Assembly: GCA_017517805.1 (NCBI GenBank)
Contig: JAFWYD010000008.1
Coordinates: 62,001-126,000, forward strand
Direction: 5' to 3'
Length of the DNA: 64,000 nucleotides
Source of the DNA: Akkermansia sp.
GTDB lineage: Bacteria; Verrucomicrobiota; Verrucomicrobiia; Verrucomicrobiales; Akkermansiaceae
Part shown: one piece after another, positions 1 through 8,808 of the stretch
Position numbering within the stretch: the stretch's first letter is position 1
Layout: each line of letters starts with the position of its first letter
The notes under the pieces: generated by a model
Told to the model about the DNA's origin: nothing
The model's database searches: none
Seen by the model: only the letters and a program-made list of their open reading frames with translations
Position numbers and translations under genes: made by a program

Positions 1-722
<722 letters not shown>

Positions 723-777
723 TCAATTGAGAATCGTGGCTTTTTGCCTCATCTCGCACTCGCGGGGCAGCCGCTTG

Positions 778-1167
778 TCAGTGCTGGAAACAGCTTTTGG
801 GGAAACGGAGAGGCTCGGAGATGAACGGCGTGCCGAATTCATCGGTGCCGAACAGGCGCAGTTCCATGGCCACGGGGGGAGTGTCGAACTCCTGGGTGCC
901 GCTGCAGGCAAAGACATCGCCAGGGCCGAGTAGTGGGCTTTCGTTGAAGATTCTGGCTGCTTCCACAATCCGGGTGTTGCCGTTGCGCTCGCGGAGAATC
1001 CACTTGCGGCCCATGAGCCGCACCGGGTGCTGGCCTGTGTTGCAGATGCTGATACGGAAGATGGAGCGGTACACCGGTCTGGGGCGGCGCATGGCTTGCA
1101 CGCCCGACATGATGAGCCGCAGTTCCAGCGGCGCATAGACAGGGAGGCTGCGGGTATCAGTGCTCAT
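778..1167 (-). CDS. ApaG-domain (DUF525) protein
   Basis: A 129-residue protein whose residues about 35-120 match the ApaG fold, a fibronectin-III-like domain also found in F-box and PDIP38 proteins. Visible hallmarks are an alternating-strand segment with CNTGQHPVRLMGRKWIL, then the glycine/proline turn ESPLLGPGDVFACSG, then a conserved FDTPPVAMELRLFG strand. ApaG-family proteins bind partner proteins or nucleotides; no enzyme activity is established for most. Its start codon overlaps the end of the upstream secreted-protein gene by 11 bases, so the two are probably translated from one message. The N-terminal 30 residues are shorter and less conserved than in proteobacterial ApaG (about 125 aa in all). 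Confidence 0.75.
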   Translation of the reverse strand: MSTDTRSLPVYAPLELRLIMSGVQAMRRPRPVYRSIFRISICNTGQHPVRLMGRKWILRERNGNTRIVEAARIFNESPLLGPGDVFACSGTQEFDTPPVAMELRLFGTDEFGTPFISEPLRFPKSCFQH

Positions 1168-2086
1168 ATCCTTCGCCGACGGCGATGGTGGAAATGCGTG
1201 AGGTGGTTTCTTTGATCGTGCGGACTTTATCCGGAGTCAGGGGGGTGCCCTCAGCAAGGCTCATCTCTTCAATCAGCTTGCTGAGGAGTCCGCTCATGGC
1301 TTCCACTTTGAGACGCTTGGCTGTGCGCGGGTGCAGACCTTGCAGGATTTCGTTGAAATAGGCCGGAGCATCCGGGTAGAAGATGACACTAGCCTGCGCC
1401 GGGTCAAACTTATTCTCAATGGCTACTGCGGAGGCTTCCAGGGCGCGAATCCAGCCGCCGAGGGCAATCAGGTGAGCCAGGTCCGGGTCGCGCAGGGCGG
1501 TGAGCTCTTCGTTCACGGCACCCTGGGTGGAGGCCAGAATGCGTTTGAATTCCTCCAGCTGCCCCTTTTCGGCATGCTCCAGCAGGCTGGCAGAGTAGGC
1601 GTTCATTTTTTCGCCCACGCCAATGGCCTTGCCGTAGCGGGAGAGGTCAAGGGCGATGGGTTTGATGTCATTCATATGGCCGGAGCGCACGGCAATGAAG
1701 CCATCGGCCAGCAGGTAACCCATCTCCAGCGCCAGTTTACCGGCATCCAGCGGGAGACTCTCCGGGCGGCGGCGCAGTACGTATTCTTCGGGAATGGCGG
1801 GCAGATTATCCAGCTGGGCAAAAATCTTGCTGATGGAGGGAGCCGTGTAGACGTTGATTCCCAGCTCCTGGTTGGAGTGCGAGTCATCCAGCAGGGCATC
1901 ATCGCGGAACATGGCCGGGACCTCGCCGGGGCGGCGGTCTTCGCTTACCTGGGCGGTGAATTCCGGGATTGTATCTCCGGAGGTTTCGATGTTTTCTTCG
2001 CTATATCCTGAGAAGTCCTGACCATGCAGGGCAGGCAGGCTGATGAGTGCTGCGAGGAGGGCGACGATGCGGTGTGGCATTTTCAT
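1157..2086 (-). CDS. secreted/periplasmic protein of unknown function
   Basis: A 309-residue protein with a clear N-terminal signal peptide (MKMPHRIVALLAALISLPALHGQ, cleavage probably after AlaLeuHisGly). The mature part is mostly alpha-helical and acidic. It has a central region about a growing-chain-like helix bundle (residues 110-250) rich in leucine, alanine and glutamate, and no cysteine. I do not recognise the family. It is followed by, and overlaps, the ApaG-domain gene, which suggests translational coupling. A TTGACG-16-TAAACT promoter lies upstream. The sequence shows no catalytic motif, so a structural or chaperone-type envelope role is only one possibility. Confidence 0.7.
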   Translation of the reverse strand: MKMPHRIVALLAALISLPALHGQDFSGYSEENIETSGDTIPEFTAQVSEDRRPGEVPAMFRDDALLDDSHSNQELGINVYTAPSISKIFAQLDNLPAIPEEYVLRRRPESLPLDAGKLALEMGYLLADGFIAVRSGHMNDIKPIALDLSRYGKAIGVGEKMNAYSASLLEHAEKGQLEEFKRILASTQGAVNEELTALRDPDLAHLIALGGWIRALEASAVAIENKFDPAQASVIFYPDAPAYFNEILQGLHPRTAKRLKVEAMSGLLSKLIEEMSLAEGTPLTPDKVRTIKETTSRISTIAVGEGYEH

Positions 2087-2127
2087 CTCGAATGCAGAGT
2101 GGTTAATTTAGACTTGACTCAATACCC

Positions 2128-2155
2128 AGTTTACATTACTATCGCCCCGCGTCAA
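2128..2155 (-). promoter_or_regulatory. sigma70-like promoter for the secreted-protein/apaG pair
   Basis: On the minus strand, TTGACG (2155-2150) and TAAACT (2133-2128) are separated by 16 bases and lie about 40 bases before the ATG at 2086. A GC palindrome (CGCGCGAAGCGCGCG, near 2191-2205) lies behind it, between the divergent genes. Confidence 0.45.
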
Positions 2156-2236
2156 GCCCCTGCTCGCATGCTGACGCAAAAATGACAGCGCGCGAAGCGC
2201 GCGCGTGTAATCAGTATCACCCCTGAAGATTAGTAT

Positions 2237-3769
2237 ATGGAATCGTCTCAGTATTGGTTCAATTTTTTCTGGCTTATTGCCTATTTCCTCGTTCTTGTAG
2301 GGATGTCCGGGTATGGTTGTCACCGCCTGCTCATGGTGTTTCTCTACATCCGGCATCGCAAGCATGTGCCGCAGCCGAAGGCCCAGTGGGATGAGCTGCC
2401 GGTCGTGACGATTCAGCTGCCGATGTTCAATGAGAAATTCGTGGTGGAAGGGCTGTTGAAGAAGGTGACCGCCATTGATTACCCGAAGGATAAGCTTGAG
2501 ATCCAGATTCTGGATGATTCCACCGATGATACCTACGACCTCTGCCTCCAGCAGGTGGAGTATTACAAGGCTCAGGGCTTTGATATTGTGTGCCTGCACC
2601 GCACGGACCGCACCGGGTTCAAGGCGGGTGCCCTGGAGGCGGCGGATGCCGTGGCCAAGGGTGAGTTCCTGCTGATTCTGGATGCTGATTTCCGCCCGGA
2701 GCCGGACATCCTGAAGGTATGTGTGCCTTATTTCACGGATCCGCAGATTGGTGTGGTGCAGACCCGCTGGGCTCATATCAACCGCAACTACAACCTGCTC
2801 ACTCGTTTGCAGAGTATTTTCCTGGATGGTCACTTCGCGCTGGAGCAGACTTGCCGCAACCGCTCGGGCCGCTTCTTCACCTTCAATGGTACCGCCGGTA
2901 TGTGGCGCAAGAGCACCATTATCGATGCAGGTGGCTGGGAGCACGATACCATCACCGAGGATATGGACCTTTCCTACCGCGCCCAGATGAAGGGCTGGCG
3001 TTTTGTGTACCTGAATGATTACGAAACGCCTGCCGAGCTTCCGGTGGATATGGATGGTTTCAAGGCTCAGCAGCACCGCTGGACGAAGGGCTGCATCCAG
3101 GTCTGCCAGAAGATGCTGTGGGATATCTGGCGCTCCAATGCTCCCCTCAAGGCCAAGATGGAGGCCACCACGCACCTGACCTGCAACTACTCATACCTGG
3201 CGTTGATTCTCCTTTGCTTCTTGGTGATGCCGGTGTGCACCGGCTTGGTGGCCCCCACGGGTGAGTGGGCCTGGGACCAGTGGCAGATGATGCTGCTCAC
3301 CTTCACCCTCTTCTTCTTTGCCACGGTATCAGTCTGCCTGTTCTATATTGTGGCAGAGCTGATTGTGCGTCCTCGTCGCTGGTATATGGTGTTCCCGCTG
3401 ATTATTCCGCTGCTGGCGCTGGGTGTCGGCATGGCGGTGAACAATGCCAAGGCGGTGCTTGAGGCTGTCTTTGGCCAGCAAAGTGAGTTTGTGCGCACTC
3501 CGAAGTTTGGTGAATCCAAGCAGGGCTCTCTCTCCATCGAGAAGCGCGCCAAGGGGTATAAGGCTATCAAATCCATCCTGGTGCCGGTGCTTGAGCTTTG
3601 CTTTGCTTTATTCTTCGGAGCGGTGGAGACGATCAACCTCATGCATGGTGATTACCTCACCTTCGTGCTCATGACTCCCTTCCTCGGCTTCTTCTACACG
3701 AGTATTTCCTCTTTTGCCCGCCTGATTGACGGTGCTGTGCAGAAGCGCCGCGCTGCCCGCAATGCCTGA
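2237..3769 (+). CDS. membrane family-2 glycosyltransferase, cellulose-synthase-like
   Basis: A processive-type beta-glycosyltransferase of 510 residues. One membrane segment lies near residues 8-35, a cytoplasmic GT-A domain spans about 55-290, and three or four membrane helices follow after 310. The full catalytic set is visible: DDSTDD (93-98), DAD (149-151), TED (240-242) and QQHRW (278-282), the last being the Q/RxxRW motif of polymerising enzymes. This fits cellulose synthase, mannan synthase or ceramide-glucosyltransferase-like GT2 enzymes that extend a glycan at the inner membrane. No PilZ domain or partner subunit is nearby, so the polymer is unknown. An L,D-transpeptidase gene follows 28 bases downstream and is probably co-transcribed. 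Confidence 0.88.
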   Translation: MESSQYWFNFFWLIAYFLVLVGMSGYGCHRLLMVFLYIRHRKHVPQPKAQWDELPVVTIQLPMFNEKFVVEGLLKKVTAIDYPKDKLEIQILDDSTDDTYDLCLQQVEYYKAQGFDIVCLHRTDRTGFKAGALEAADAVAKGEFLLILDADFRPEPDILKVCVPYFTDPQIGVVQTRWAHINRNYNLLTRLQSIFLDGHFALEQTCRNRSGRFFTFNGTAGMWRKSTIIDAGGWEHDTITEDMDLSYRAQMKGWRFVYLNDYETPAELPVDMDGFKAQQHRWTKGCIQVCQKMLWDIWRSNAPLKAKMEATTHLTCNYSYLALILLCFLVMPVCTGLVAPTGEWAWDQWQMMLLTFTLFFFATVSVCLFYIVAELIVRPRRWYMVFPLIIPLLALGVGMAVNNAKAVLEAVFGQQSEFVRTPKFGESKQGSLSIEKRAKGYKAIKSILVPVLELCFALFFGAVETINLMHGDYLTFVLMTPFLGFFYTSISSFARLIDGAVQKRRAARNA

Positions 3770-3797
3770 GTCTGACTATCTGCCTGTTCGACGGAGT

Positions 3798-4613
3798 ATG
3801 ATGAACCTGAGTCGCCTGACAGTTTTTGGCCTCCTGGCGCTGCTGTGCTCGGCGCTGGTGTCGTGTTCTCACTTCCGCAAGGAAAAGAAGGTGCTGTATG
3901 CGGAGGATATTCCCCCGAGATCCGTGGTGCGCGATGGTGTGGCAGTAACGCTGAGTGACCAGAAGCTCACGGTGTTCCAGGGCGGGAAGAAAGTGAAGGA
4001 TTACAGCATCAGCTCGTCCAAATTTGGTATTGGCAATAAGAATGGCAGTCACCGTACACCGCTGGGAATCCATGCGGTTTCTCAGAAGAATGGCGATGGC
4101 CAGCCCAGCGGTATGGTATTCAAGGGCTGCCGCCCCACTGGCGAGGTGGTCGATGTGGATGCCGCCGGGCGCGACCCGGTGGTGACCCGGGTGATTCAGC
4201 TCGCTGGTCTGGAGAGCGATAACCGCTCTACTCACCACCGCCGTATCTATATTCACGGCACTCCGGAGGAACGCTACATCGGCCAGCCTGCTTCCTACGG
4301 ATGCATCCGCATGAAGAGCAATGATATTGTGGATCTCTTCGGCCGGGTGCACCGCGGTATGCCGGTGGCGATTGAAAGTTGCACGCAGGAAACCTACATC
4401 AAGGCTGAGAAGGATTACACCAAGGGCAGCATCTATATCCCGAAGGAGATGGTTTCCCGGCTCCCGGTAGATGGTCTGCGACCCACGCACCGCTACCGTG
4501 CCCGGGGCGGCCGCTACAAATGGTCGCGCCGCAGCATGGCCAATACGCGATTCAAGAAACGCCGCGTGAGGGGTAAGAAACCGCGTCTGGCCTTGCGCAA
4601 GCGCGCGGCGTAA
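3798..4613 (+). CDS. L,D-transpeptidase (YkuD) lipoprotein
   Basis: Probably cross-links peptidoglycan (3-3 links) or attaches proteins to it in the periplasm. ATG-ATG at 3798/3801 is preferred to an earlier in-frame ATG at 3726, because 3726 lies inside the upstream gene and only the later start gives a signal peptide. That peptide ends in the lipobox LVSC, so the protein should be lipidated. The YkuD domain covers about residues 45-200 and contains the invariant YIHGTPEE histidine segment and SYGCIRM with the catalytic cysteine. The tail from about 225 is very basic (many Arg/Lys, AlaLysArg-rich), which may bind wall or nucleic-acid polyanions. It is one of three intact YkuD proteins in the window. 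Confidence 0.88.
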   Translation: MMNLSRLTVFGLLALLCSALVSCSHFRKEKKVLYAEDIPPRSVVRDGVAVTLSDQKLTVFQGGKKVKDYSISSSKFGIGNKNGSHRTPLGIHAVSQKNGDGQPSGMVFKGCRPTGEVVDVDAAGRDPVVTRVIQLAGLESDNRSTHHRRIYIHGTPEERYIGQPASYGCIRMKSNDIVDLFGRVHRGMPVAIESCTQETYIKAEKDYTKGSIYIPKEMVSRLPVDGLRPTHRYRARGGRYKWSRRSMANTRFKKRRVRGKKPRLALRKRAA

Positions 4614-4716
4614 AGGACGGTGCAACCCATGTATCGGGGGGGCTTCAGTAGTCAATCTATGTGTTGCTAGAGTTCGGGATGCATGTGGCGTGATTGTTCT
4701 TGCGCAGATATTCGCC

Positions 4717-4745
4717 TTGCTCCGCTGGGATTGTTGTGTTAGAAT
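4717..4745 (+). promoter_or_regulatory. purD promoter, predicted leaderless
   Basis: TTGCTC (4717-4722), a 17-base spacer and TAGAAT (4740-4745). Only nine bases separate the -10 box from the purD ATG at 4755, so transcription should begin within about three bases of the start codon. No other structure is seen in the 141-base gap after the transpeptidase gene. Confidence 0.65.
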
Positions 4746-4754
4746 AGCTCCAGC

Positions 4755-5999
4755 ATGAAAATAGCCGTCATTGGAAAAGGTGGGCGCGAGCAGGCTCTTG
4801 TCGAGACCCTGGCCGCTAGCCCGTGCAAACCCGAGCTCTTCACTTTCCCGGGCAGCGATGCTATCTGCCGCACCGCTACGCGTATCGAGGCCGATGGTTT
4901 CGATGCCCTCATCCAATGGATGGTGGATCATAAAATTGACCTCTGCGTAGCTGGTGAAGAAAGTTACCTGGTGAAGGAAGATGGCCTTGCCAACCGTTGC
5001 GCTGCTGCAGGTATCCCCTGCTGGGGGCCGCAGAAAGAAAGCGCCCAGCTGGAGGCCTCCAAGGAATTTGCCAAGAATTTCCTGCTCCGTCACAACATCC
5101 CCACCGGCATGGCAACCGCGGTGGAGAGCTACGAGGACGCTATCGCCGCCATCAATGGCCAGTACCCGACCGTGCTGAAGTTCGACGGCCTGGCCGCTGG
5201 CAAGGGCGTGGCGGTCTGCCCGGATGCCGCCAGCGCGGAGGATTTCCTCAACGAGGTGTTCATCCAGAAACGCTTTGGTGCGGGGCGCCTGCTGGTGGAG
5301 GAGTTCCTGACCGGTCCGGAAATTTCCATCTTCGGTGCTATCTGTGATGACCAGTACCTGATTCTCTGCCCGGCGCGTGACTACAAGCGCCTGGAAGTGG
5401 GCGATGCCGGCCCCAATACCGGCGGTATGGGGGCAGTGGCCTCCCGCCAGCTGGCCTCGCCGGAGCTGCTCCGCACGATTGAGGAGACGATTGTGGCACC
5501 TACGGTGCGCGGTTTGCAGGCAGATGGTCTGCCTTACCGCGGGTTCCTGTATTTCGGGCTGATGCTCACCCCGCAGGGTCCCAAGGTGATTGAGTACAAC
5601 TGCCGCTTTGGTGATCCTGAGTGCGAGGCGGTGATGCCCCTGCTGCAGGGCGACCTGGCCACCTTCTGCCTCAAGGGGGCCAGGGGTGAGTTCGATCCCG
5701 GGTTGATTTCCTTCAACGAGGGGTGGAGCATCTGCTGCATCCTGGCCAGCGCCGGGTACCCTGCATCTTCCCACAGCGGCGACCTCATCTCCGGGCTGGA
5801 GGATTGCGCCGCCCGTGTCTTCCATTGCGGCACGAAGCTGACCCCTGAAGGCTGGGTCACCGCTGGTGGCCGTGTGCTGGCTATCGTGGCCCAGGGTGAT
5901 ACGCTCGAAGAGGCCCGCACCCGAGCTCATGCTGAGGCTGCCAAGGTGGATTTCGACGGTTCCCAGCGTCGCAGCGATATCGGCTATGCCAATATGTGA
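4755..5999 (+). CDS. purD: phosphoribosylamine-glycine ligase
   Basis: ATP-dependent joining of phosphoribosylamine and glycine to form GAR, the second step of purine synthesis. The 414 residues carry the N-terminal VIGKGGREQAL motif, the ATP-grasp core (VLKFDGLAAGKGVAVC near 137-152 and LLVEEFLTGPEISIF near 178-192), the glycine-rich GDAGPNTGGMGAV segment, and the metal-binding YNCRFGDPECEAVMPLL motif near 278-294. Length matches the family (about 420). It is a stand-alone gene with its own promoter, followed by a strong hairpin terminator. The message is predicted to have almost no 5' leader. Confidence 0.97.
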   Translation: MKIAVIGKGGREQALVETLAASPCKPELFTFPGSDAICRTATRIEADGFDALIQWMVDHKIDLCVAGEESYLVKEDGLANRCAAAGIPCWGPQKESAQLEASKEFAKNFLLRHNIPTGMATAVESYEDAIAAINGQYPTVLKFDGLAAGKGVAVCPDAASAEDFLNEVFIQKRFGAGRLLVEEFLTGPEISIFGAICDDQYLILCPARDYKRLEVGDAGPNTGGMGAVASRQLASPELLRTIEETIVAPTVRGLQADGLPYRGFLYFGLMLTPQGPKVIEYNCRFGDPECEAVMPLLQGDLATFCLKGARGEFDPGLISFNEGWSICCILASAGYPASSHSGDLISGLEDCAARVFHCGTKLTPEGWVTAGGRVLAIVAQGDTLEEARTRAHAEAAKVDFDGSQRRSDIGYANM

Positions 6000-6018
6000 G
6001 TGAGCTTATAACCCCTGA

Positions 6019-6047
6019 GCACCGGTGCCTGGCACCGGTGCTTTTTT
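6019..6047 (+). terminator. purD terminator
   Basis: Two copies of the self-complementary decamer GCACCGGTGC, separated by three bases, form a 10-bp hairpin followed by six thymines. This is a textbook rho-independent terminator. Confidence 0.9.
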
Positions 6048-6055
6048 AATCTGAA

Positions 6056-7144
6056 ATGACGATGAACGAACTATCTGCTGAATTCCTGAGCGAATATCTG
6101 GAAACTCCGGCACCCACCGGGCTGGAGATGGATGCCCAGCGCCTCTGGGCTGCCTATATCAAGCCCTACACCGATGAGGTGCAGTGCGATGCCTACGGCT
6201 CCACCTGGGCGCTGCTGCGCGCTGAAGGGGAAAATGCCCCCACCCTCATGCTCGATGCACACGCCGATGAAATCGGCTTTTCCATCCGCTATATTGATGA
6301 CAACGGCTTTGCGCGCGTGGAGCGCGTGGGCGGGAGCGATGTGGCCATTGCCCGCGGCCGCCGTATCCGTTTCATTGGTACGGATGGTGAGGTGATTGGC
6401 ATCACTGGCAATACGGCCATTCATTTGCGCGGTGGAGCGGGGGATGAAAAGGCCCCCAAACTACACGAGCTGTATGTGGATTTCGGCTGCGATTCCCGCG
6501 AGGAGGTCGAGGCTCTGGGCCTCCGCGTCGGTAGCGTAGGTGTGTATTGCGATGGCCCGCTCATGCTCCATGATGGCCGCCGCCTGGTCTGCCGAGCGCT
6601 CGATGACCGCCTCTGCGGCTTCATTCTGGCAGAGGTGGCCCGCACTCTGGCCGAAAAGGGAATCAAACCCGCCTGGAATGTGGTCTTTGCCAATTCGGTG
6701 CAGGAAGAAATCGGCTGTGTGGGCGCGGGCATGCTCGCCTTCCGCCTGCAGCCCGATGCCGCTATCTGCCTGGATGTGACCCATGCCACCGATTCTCCCG
6801 GGCTGGATAAGGGACGCTATGGCGACGTGCGTCTGGGACAGGGGGCCTGCCTCAGCTATGGCCCGGTTTGCCATCCGAACCTGAATGCCCGGTTTGAACT
6901 CCTTTCCTTTGAAAAGCAGATTCCCATGCAGCGTGAGACTACGGGGCGCTCCACCGGCACCAATACCGACCAGGTTTACCGCTCCCGCAGCGGGGTGCCT
7001 GCCACCTGCTTCTCCCTTCCTTTGCGTTACATGCACAGCCCGGTCGAGACGGCCGATATGCGCGATGTGCAGAGCTGCATTGATCTCCTTGTGGCGTTTG
7101 TCGTCTCGCTCGGGTTTCAGGATGATTTCCGACACCGACTGTGA
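6056..7144 (+). CDS. M42-family metallopeptidase (FrvX/TET-like)
   Basis: A cytoplasmic di-metal aminopeptidase of the M42 clan, probably forming tetrahedral (TET) oligomers that trim peptides. All expected ligand motifs are present in order: AHADEIGF (His), RALDDRLCG (bridging Asp), NSVQEEIGCVGA (catalytic Glu plus ligand Glu), CLDVTHATD (Asp) and the C-terminal YMHSPVE histidine. 362 residues is normal for the family. The start could be the ATG at 6056 or the one at 6062 (MNEL). It lies just behind the purD terminator and is followed by a bidirectional terminator. A second M42 gene is at 12522. Confidence 0.9.
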   Translation: MTMNELSAEFLSEYLETPAPTGLEMDAQRLWAAYIKPYTDEVQCDAYGSTWALLRAEGENAPTLMLDAHADEIGFSIRYIDDNGFARVERVGGSDVAIARGRRIRFIGTDGEVIGITGNTAIHLRGGAGDEKAPKLHELYVDFGCDSREEVEALGLRVGSVGVYCDGPLMLHDGRRLVCRALDDRLCGFILAEVARTLAEKGIKPAWNVVFANSVQEEIGCVGAGMLAFRLQPDAAICLDVTHATDSPGLDKGRYGDVRLGQGACLSYGPVCHPNLNARFELLSFEKQIPMQRETTGRSTGTNTDQVYRSRSGVPATCFSLPLRYMHSPVETADMRDVQSCIDLLVAFVVSLGFQDDFRHRL

Positions 7145-7168
7145 CATGGATTCCTCTTACCCTGGAAT

Positions 7169-7202
7169 AAAAAAGCAGAAGCGCTGGCGCTTCTGCTTTT
7201 TT
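7169..7202. terminator. bidirectional terminator between convergent genes
   Basis: GCAGAAGCG (7175-7183) pairs with CGCTTCTGC (7188-7196) around a four-base loop. It is flanked by six adenines on the left and six thymines on the right, so it can stop both the M42 gene and the opposing lipoprotein gene. Confidence 0.9.
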
Positions 7203-7224
7203 ATAGAGAGCTTGCGGAGGTGTA

Positions 7225-7785
7225 TTATTCCTTGGTTACGTACAAAACGTAGTCTACTCGGTCAATCTCGGTTTCAACCTCCTGTGTCACGTTATTGGCT
7301 ATAGCTGTAAAGCTAACTTTGCCCTTCCAGTGAAGCGTGCCTGCCTTCTCATCGTAGATGAAGGTCATGGGGTCTGCAAAGTAGAGCTGAGTGATGGCAT
7401 TGTTGGTAGATACAACGCCGGTGAGAATCTGGTAGAACGCAGCGTTATCGTTGCTCACGAGTGAGGTGGGCGCGGTTGAACCTTTCAGGTAGGTGATACT
7501 GCTTGCTGATTCGTCCTCACTACCAAACTCTACGCGAGAGACATTGATAATCATCTCAGAAATCAGTGAGCCGGACTGGTCTGAGATGGTAGCCTCGTAG
7601 GCTTGATTTTTTTGTTTTTCTACGAACTTGATTTTGTAGGCACTTGCGGGACCGTTTGCTACGATTGTTGTGCCGGAAAGGTTGCCGCCACCATTGCCGC
7701 CGCCGCCACCACCACCGCAGGAGGTGAGAGCCAGACCAGTAATCATACCCGCAAGGGACATTAGTACTACAAGAATTTTTTTCAT
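7225..7785 (-). CDS. poly-glycine lipoprotein, paralogue of the 8135 gene
   Basis: A 186-residue predicted lipoprotein. The signal peptide ends in LTSC, and the lipidated cysteine is followed by seven glycines, an asparagine and three more glycines, a long flexible tether. The mature domain (about residues 40-186) looks like an all-beta fold and is clearly homologous along its length to the divergent gene at 8135. Shared blocks include GPASAYK/R, FYQILTGVVSTNNAITQL and FTAIANNVTQE. The family is not one I recognise. It has no catalytic motif and only the lipobox cysteine. The start is fixed by the signal peptide. A leader element shared with the paralogue lies 31 bases upstream of the start codon. 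Confidence 0.78.
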   Translation of the reverse strand: MKKILVVLMSLAGMITGLALTSCGGGGGGGNGGGNLSGTTIVANGPASAYKIKFVEKQKNQAYEATISDQSGSLISEMIINVSRVEFGSEDESASSITYLKGSTAPTSLVSNDNAAFYQILTGVVSTNNAITQLYFADPMTFIYDEKAGTLHWKGKVSFTAIANNVTQEVETEIDRVDYVLYVTKE

Positions 7786-7816
7786 ATCGTGTTGTTCAGG
7801 TCAAATTTTCAGCTTG

Positions 7817-7833
7817 TCAGCCTTAGTGATGCT
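7817..7833 (-). repeat. shared 17-base leader element, copy 1
   Basis: On the minus strand this reads AGCATCACTAAGGCTGA, 31 bases upstream of the 7785 start codon. It is identical to copy 2 and in the same orientation relative to its gene. A CATG tetramer also precedes both copies, so the homology extends a little further upstream. Confidence 0.85.
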
Positions 7834-8074
7834 GTAGACATGAATGATGAATGTTCTGATGGTAAGGCGTTACGATGCTTGCAGAGTGATTTTGGTAGAA
7901 ATTACGAGTCAAAAAAATGATATCGTTCTGTATTGCCTGAAAGACATCCTTTGCTTCTCATATTGAGAAAATTTTTAATTTTTACACAGTAATACATTGA
8001 CTTTCTGTATTTTATATACAAAAACAAAAATGCATCACTTTTTTCTTGCTTTCTAACGGCCTCATGATAAACTA

Positions 8075-8091
8075 AGCATCACTAAGGCTGA
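8075..8091 (+). repeat. shared 17-base leader element, copy 2
   Basis: AGCATCACTAAGGCTGA on the plus strand, 43 bases upstream of the 8135 start codon and just downstream of a possible -10 box (TAAACT). It is probably in the transcribed leader. It may be an operator or RNA-level control site, or simply a remnant of the gene duplication. Confidence 0.85.
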
Positions 8092-8134
8092 TGACATCGT
8101 GGCTTTCACCTTAAATTAATACTATTTACGAATT

Positions 8135-8692
8135 ATGAAAAAATTCCTCTTTACTGTGGCGGCTGTTCTGGGCTTGGTTACCGGGTTGACTCTCACCTCC
8201 TGCGGTGGTGGTGGCGGTGGCGGCGGCGCTGCTGCTAACCTTTCGGGTATCACTATTTCGGCAAATGGTCCGGCCAGCACGTATCGCGTTCGCCTTGTAG
8301 AGCGCCAGAAAGGTACTGCTTATAGTGCGCTTATCATGGATGGTGCTGGTCGCAATGTTTCTCAGATGACGATTAATGTGACTGATGTGCGCATGGCCTC
8401 CGAGGATAAGGGTGCAGATGTTGTCTATCTTGAAGGCTCTGCCGCTCCTGATTCTCTGGAGCCGTCGGACAATAAAACCTTCTATCAGATCCTGAGTGGT
8501 ATTGTTTCTACCAATAATGCCATTACGCAGCTGTGGTTCCCTGAGCCTATGAGCTTTGTTTTCGACGGCGATAAGCAAACGATTCATTGGAAGGGTAAAA
8601 TCGCCTTTAAGGCTATTGCAAATAACGTAACTCAGGAAAGCGAGGAAGAGATTGATCGTACCGATTCTGTCCTGTTTGTGGAACGTATCTGA
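8135..8692 (+). CDS. poly-glycine lipoprotein, paralogue of the 7225 gene
   Basis: A 185-residue predicted lipoprotein with the lipobox LTSC, followed by eight glycines and three alanines. The remainder aligns end to end with the divergent neighbour. It keeps ISANGPASTYRVRLVE, the FYQILSGIVSTNNAITQLWF block and the IHWKGKIAFKAIANNVTQE block. Divergence is spread evenly, so both copies look functional. The divergent arrangement with duplicated leader elements points to an inverted gene duplication under common control. Function is unknown; a surface-exposed beta-domain is a reasonable inference. A hairpin follows the stop codon. Confidence 0.78.
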   Translation: MKKFLFTVAAVLGLVTGLTLTSCGGGGGGGGAAANLSGITISANGPASTYRVRLVERQKGTAYSALIMDGAGRNVSQMTINVTDVRMASEDKGADVVYLEGSAAPDSLEPSDNKTFYQILSGIVSTNNAITQLWFPEPMSFVFDGDKQTIHWKGKIAFKAIANNVTQESEEEIDRTDSVLFVERI

Positions 8693-8715
8693 TATGTTCT
8701 GAAAAAGAATTTCAC

Positions 8716-8746
8716 AAGCCCCGTTCCGGAACTCGGAACGGGGCTT
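8716..8746. terminator. hairpin between convergent lipoprotein and ychF genes
   Basis: AAGCCCCGTTCCG (8716-8728) pairs perfectly with CGGAACGGGGCTT (8734-8746) around five bases. The T-tract is short on both strands, so termination may be weaker than the stem suggests. Confidence 0.7.
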
Positions 8747-8808
8747 AATCGTGTCCCTGGGAGGGGGATTGCAAAGTCTGCAATTCCTCCAGCGGGTTCC
8801 AAGGCTTG

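Larger units (their letters stand above)
7786..8134. other. 349-base AT-rich divergent intergenic region
   Basis: It separates the two paralogous lipoprotein genes and is markedly richer in A+T than the flanks (for example 7960-8050). It holds two inverted copies of a 17-base element next to each gene, plus a possible TTGCTT-16-TAAACT promoter (about 8046-8073) for the plus-strand gene. No open reading frame or RNA gene is recognisable. Confidence 0.7.

Noticed and set aside
3669-5930. Long minus-strand open frame (753 codons) opposite an L,D-transpeptidase gene and purD
   Set aside because: It mirrors the plus-strand genes, has a repetitive His/Arg/Gln composition and no family motif; purD and the transpeptidase are certain.
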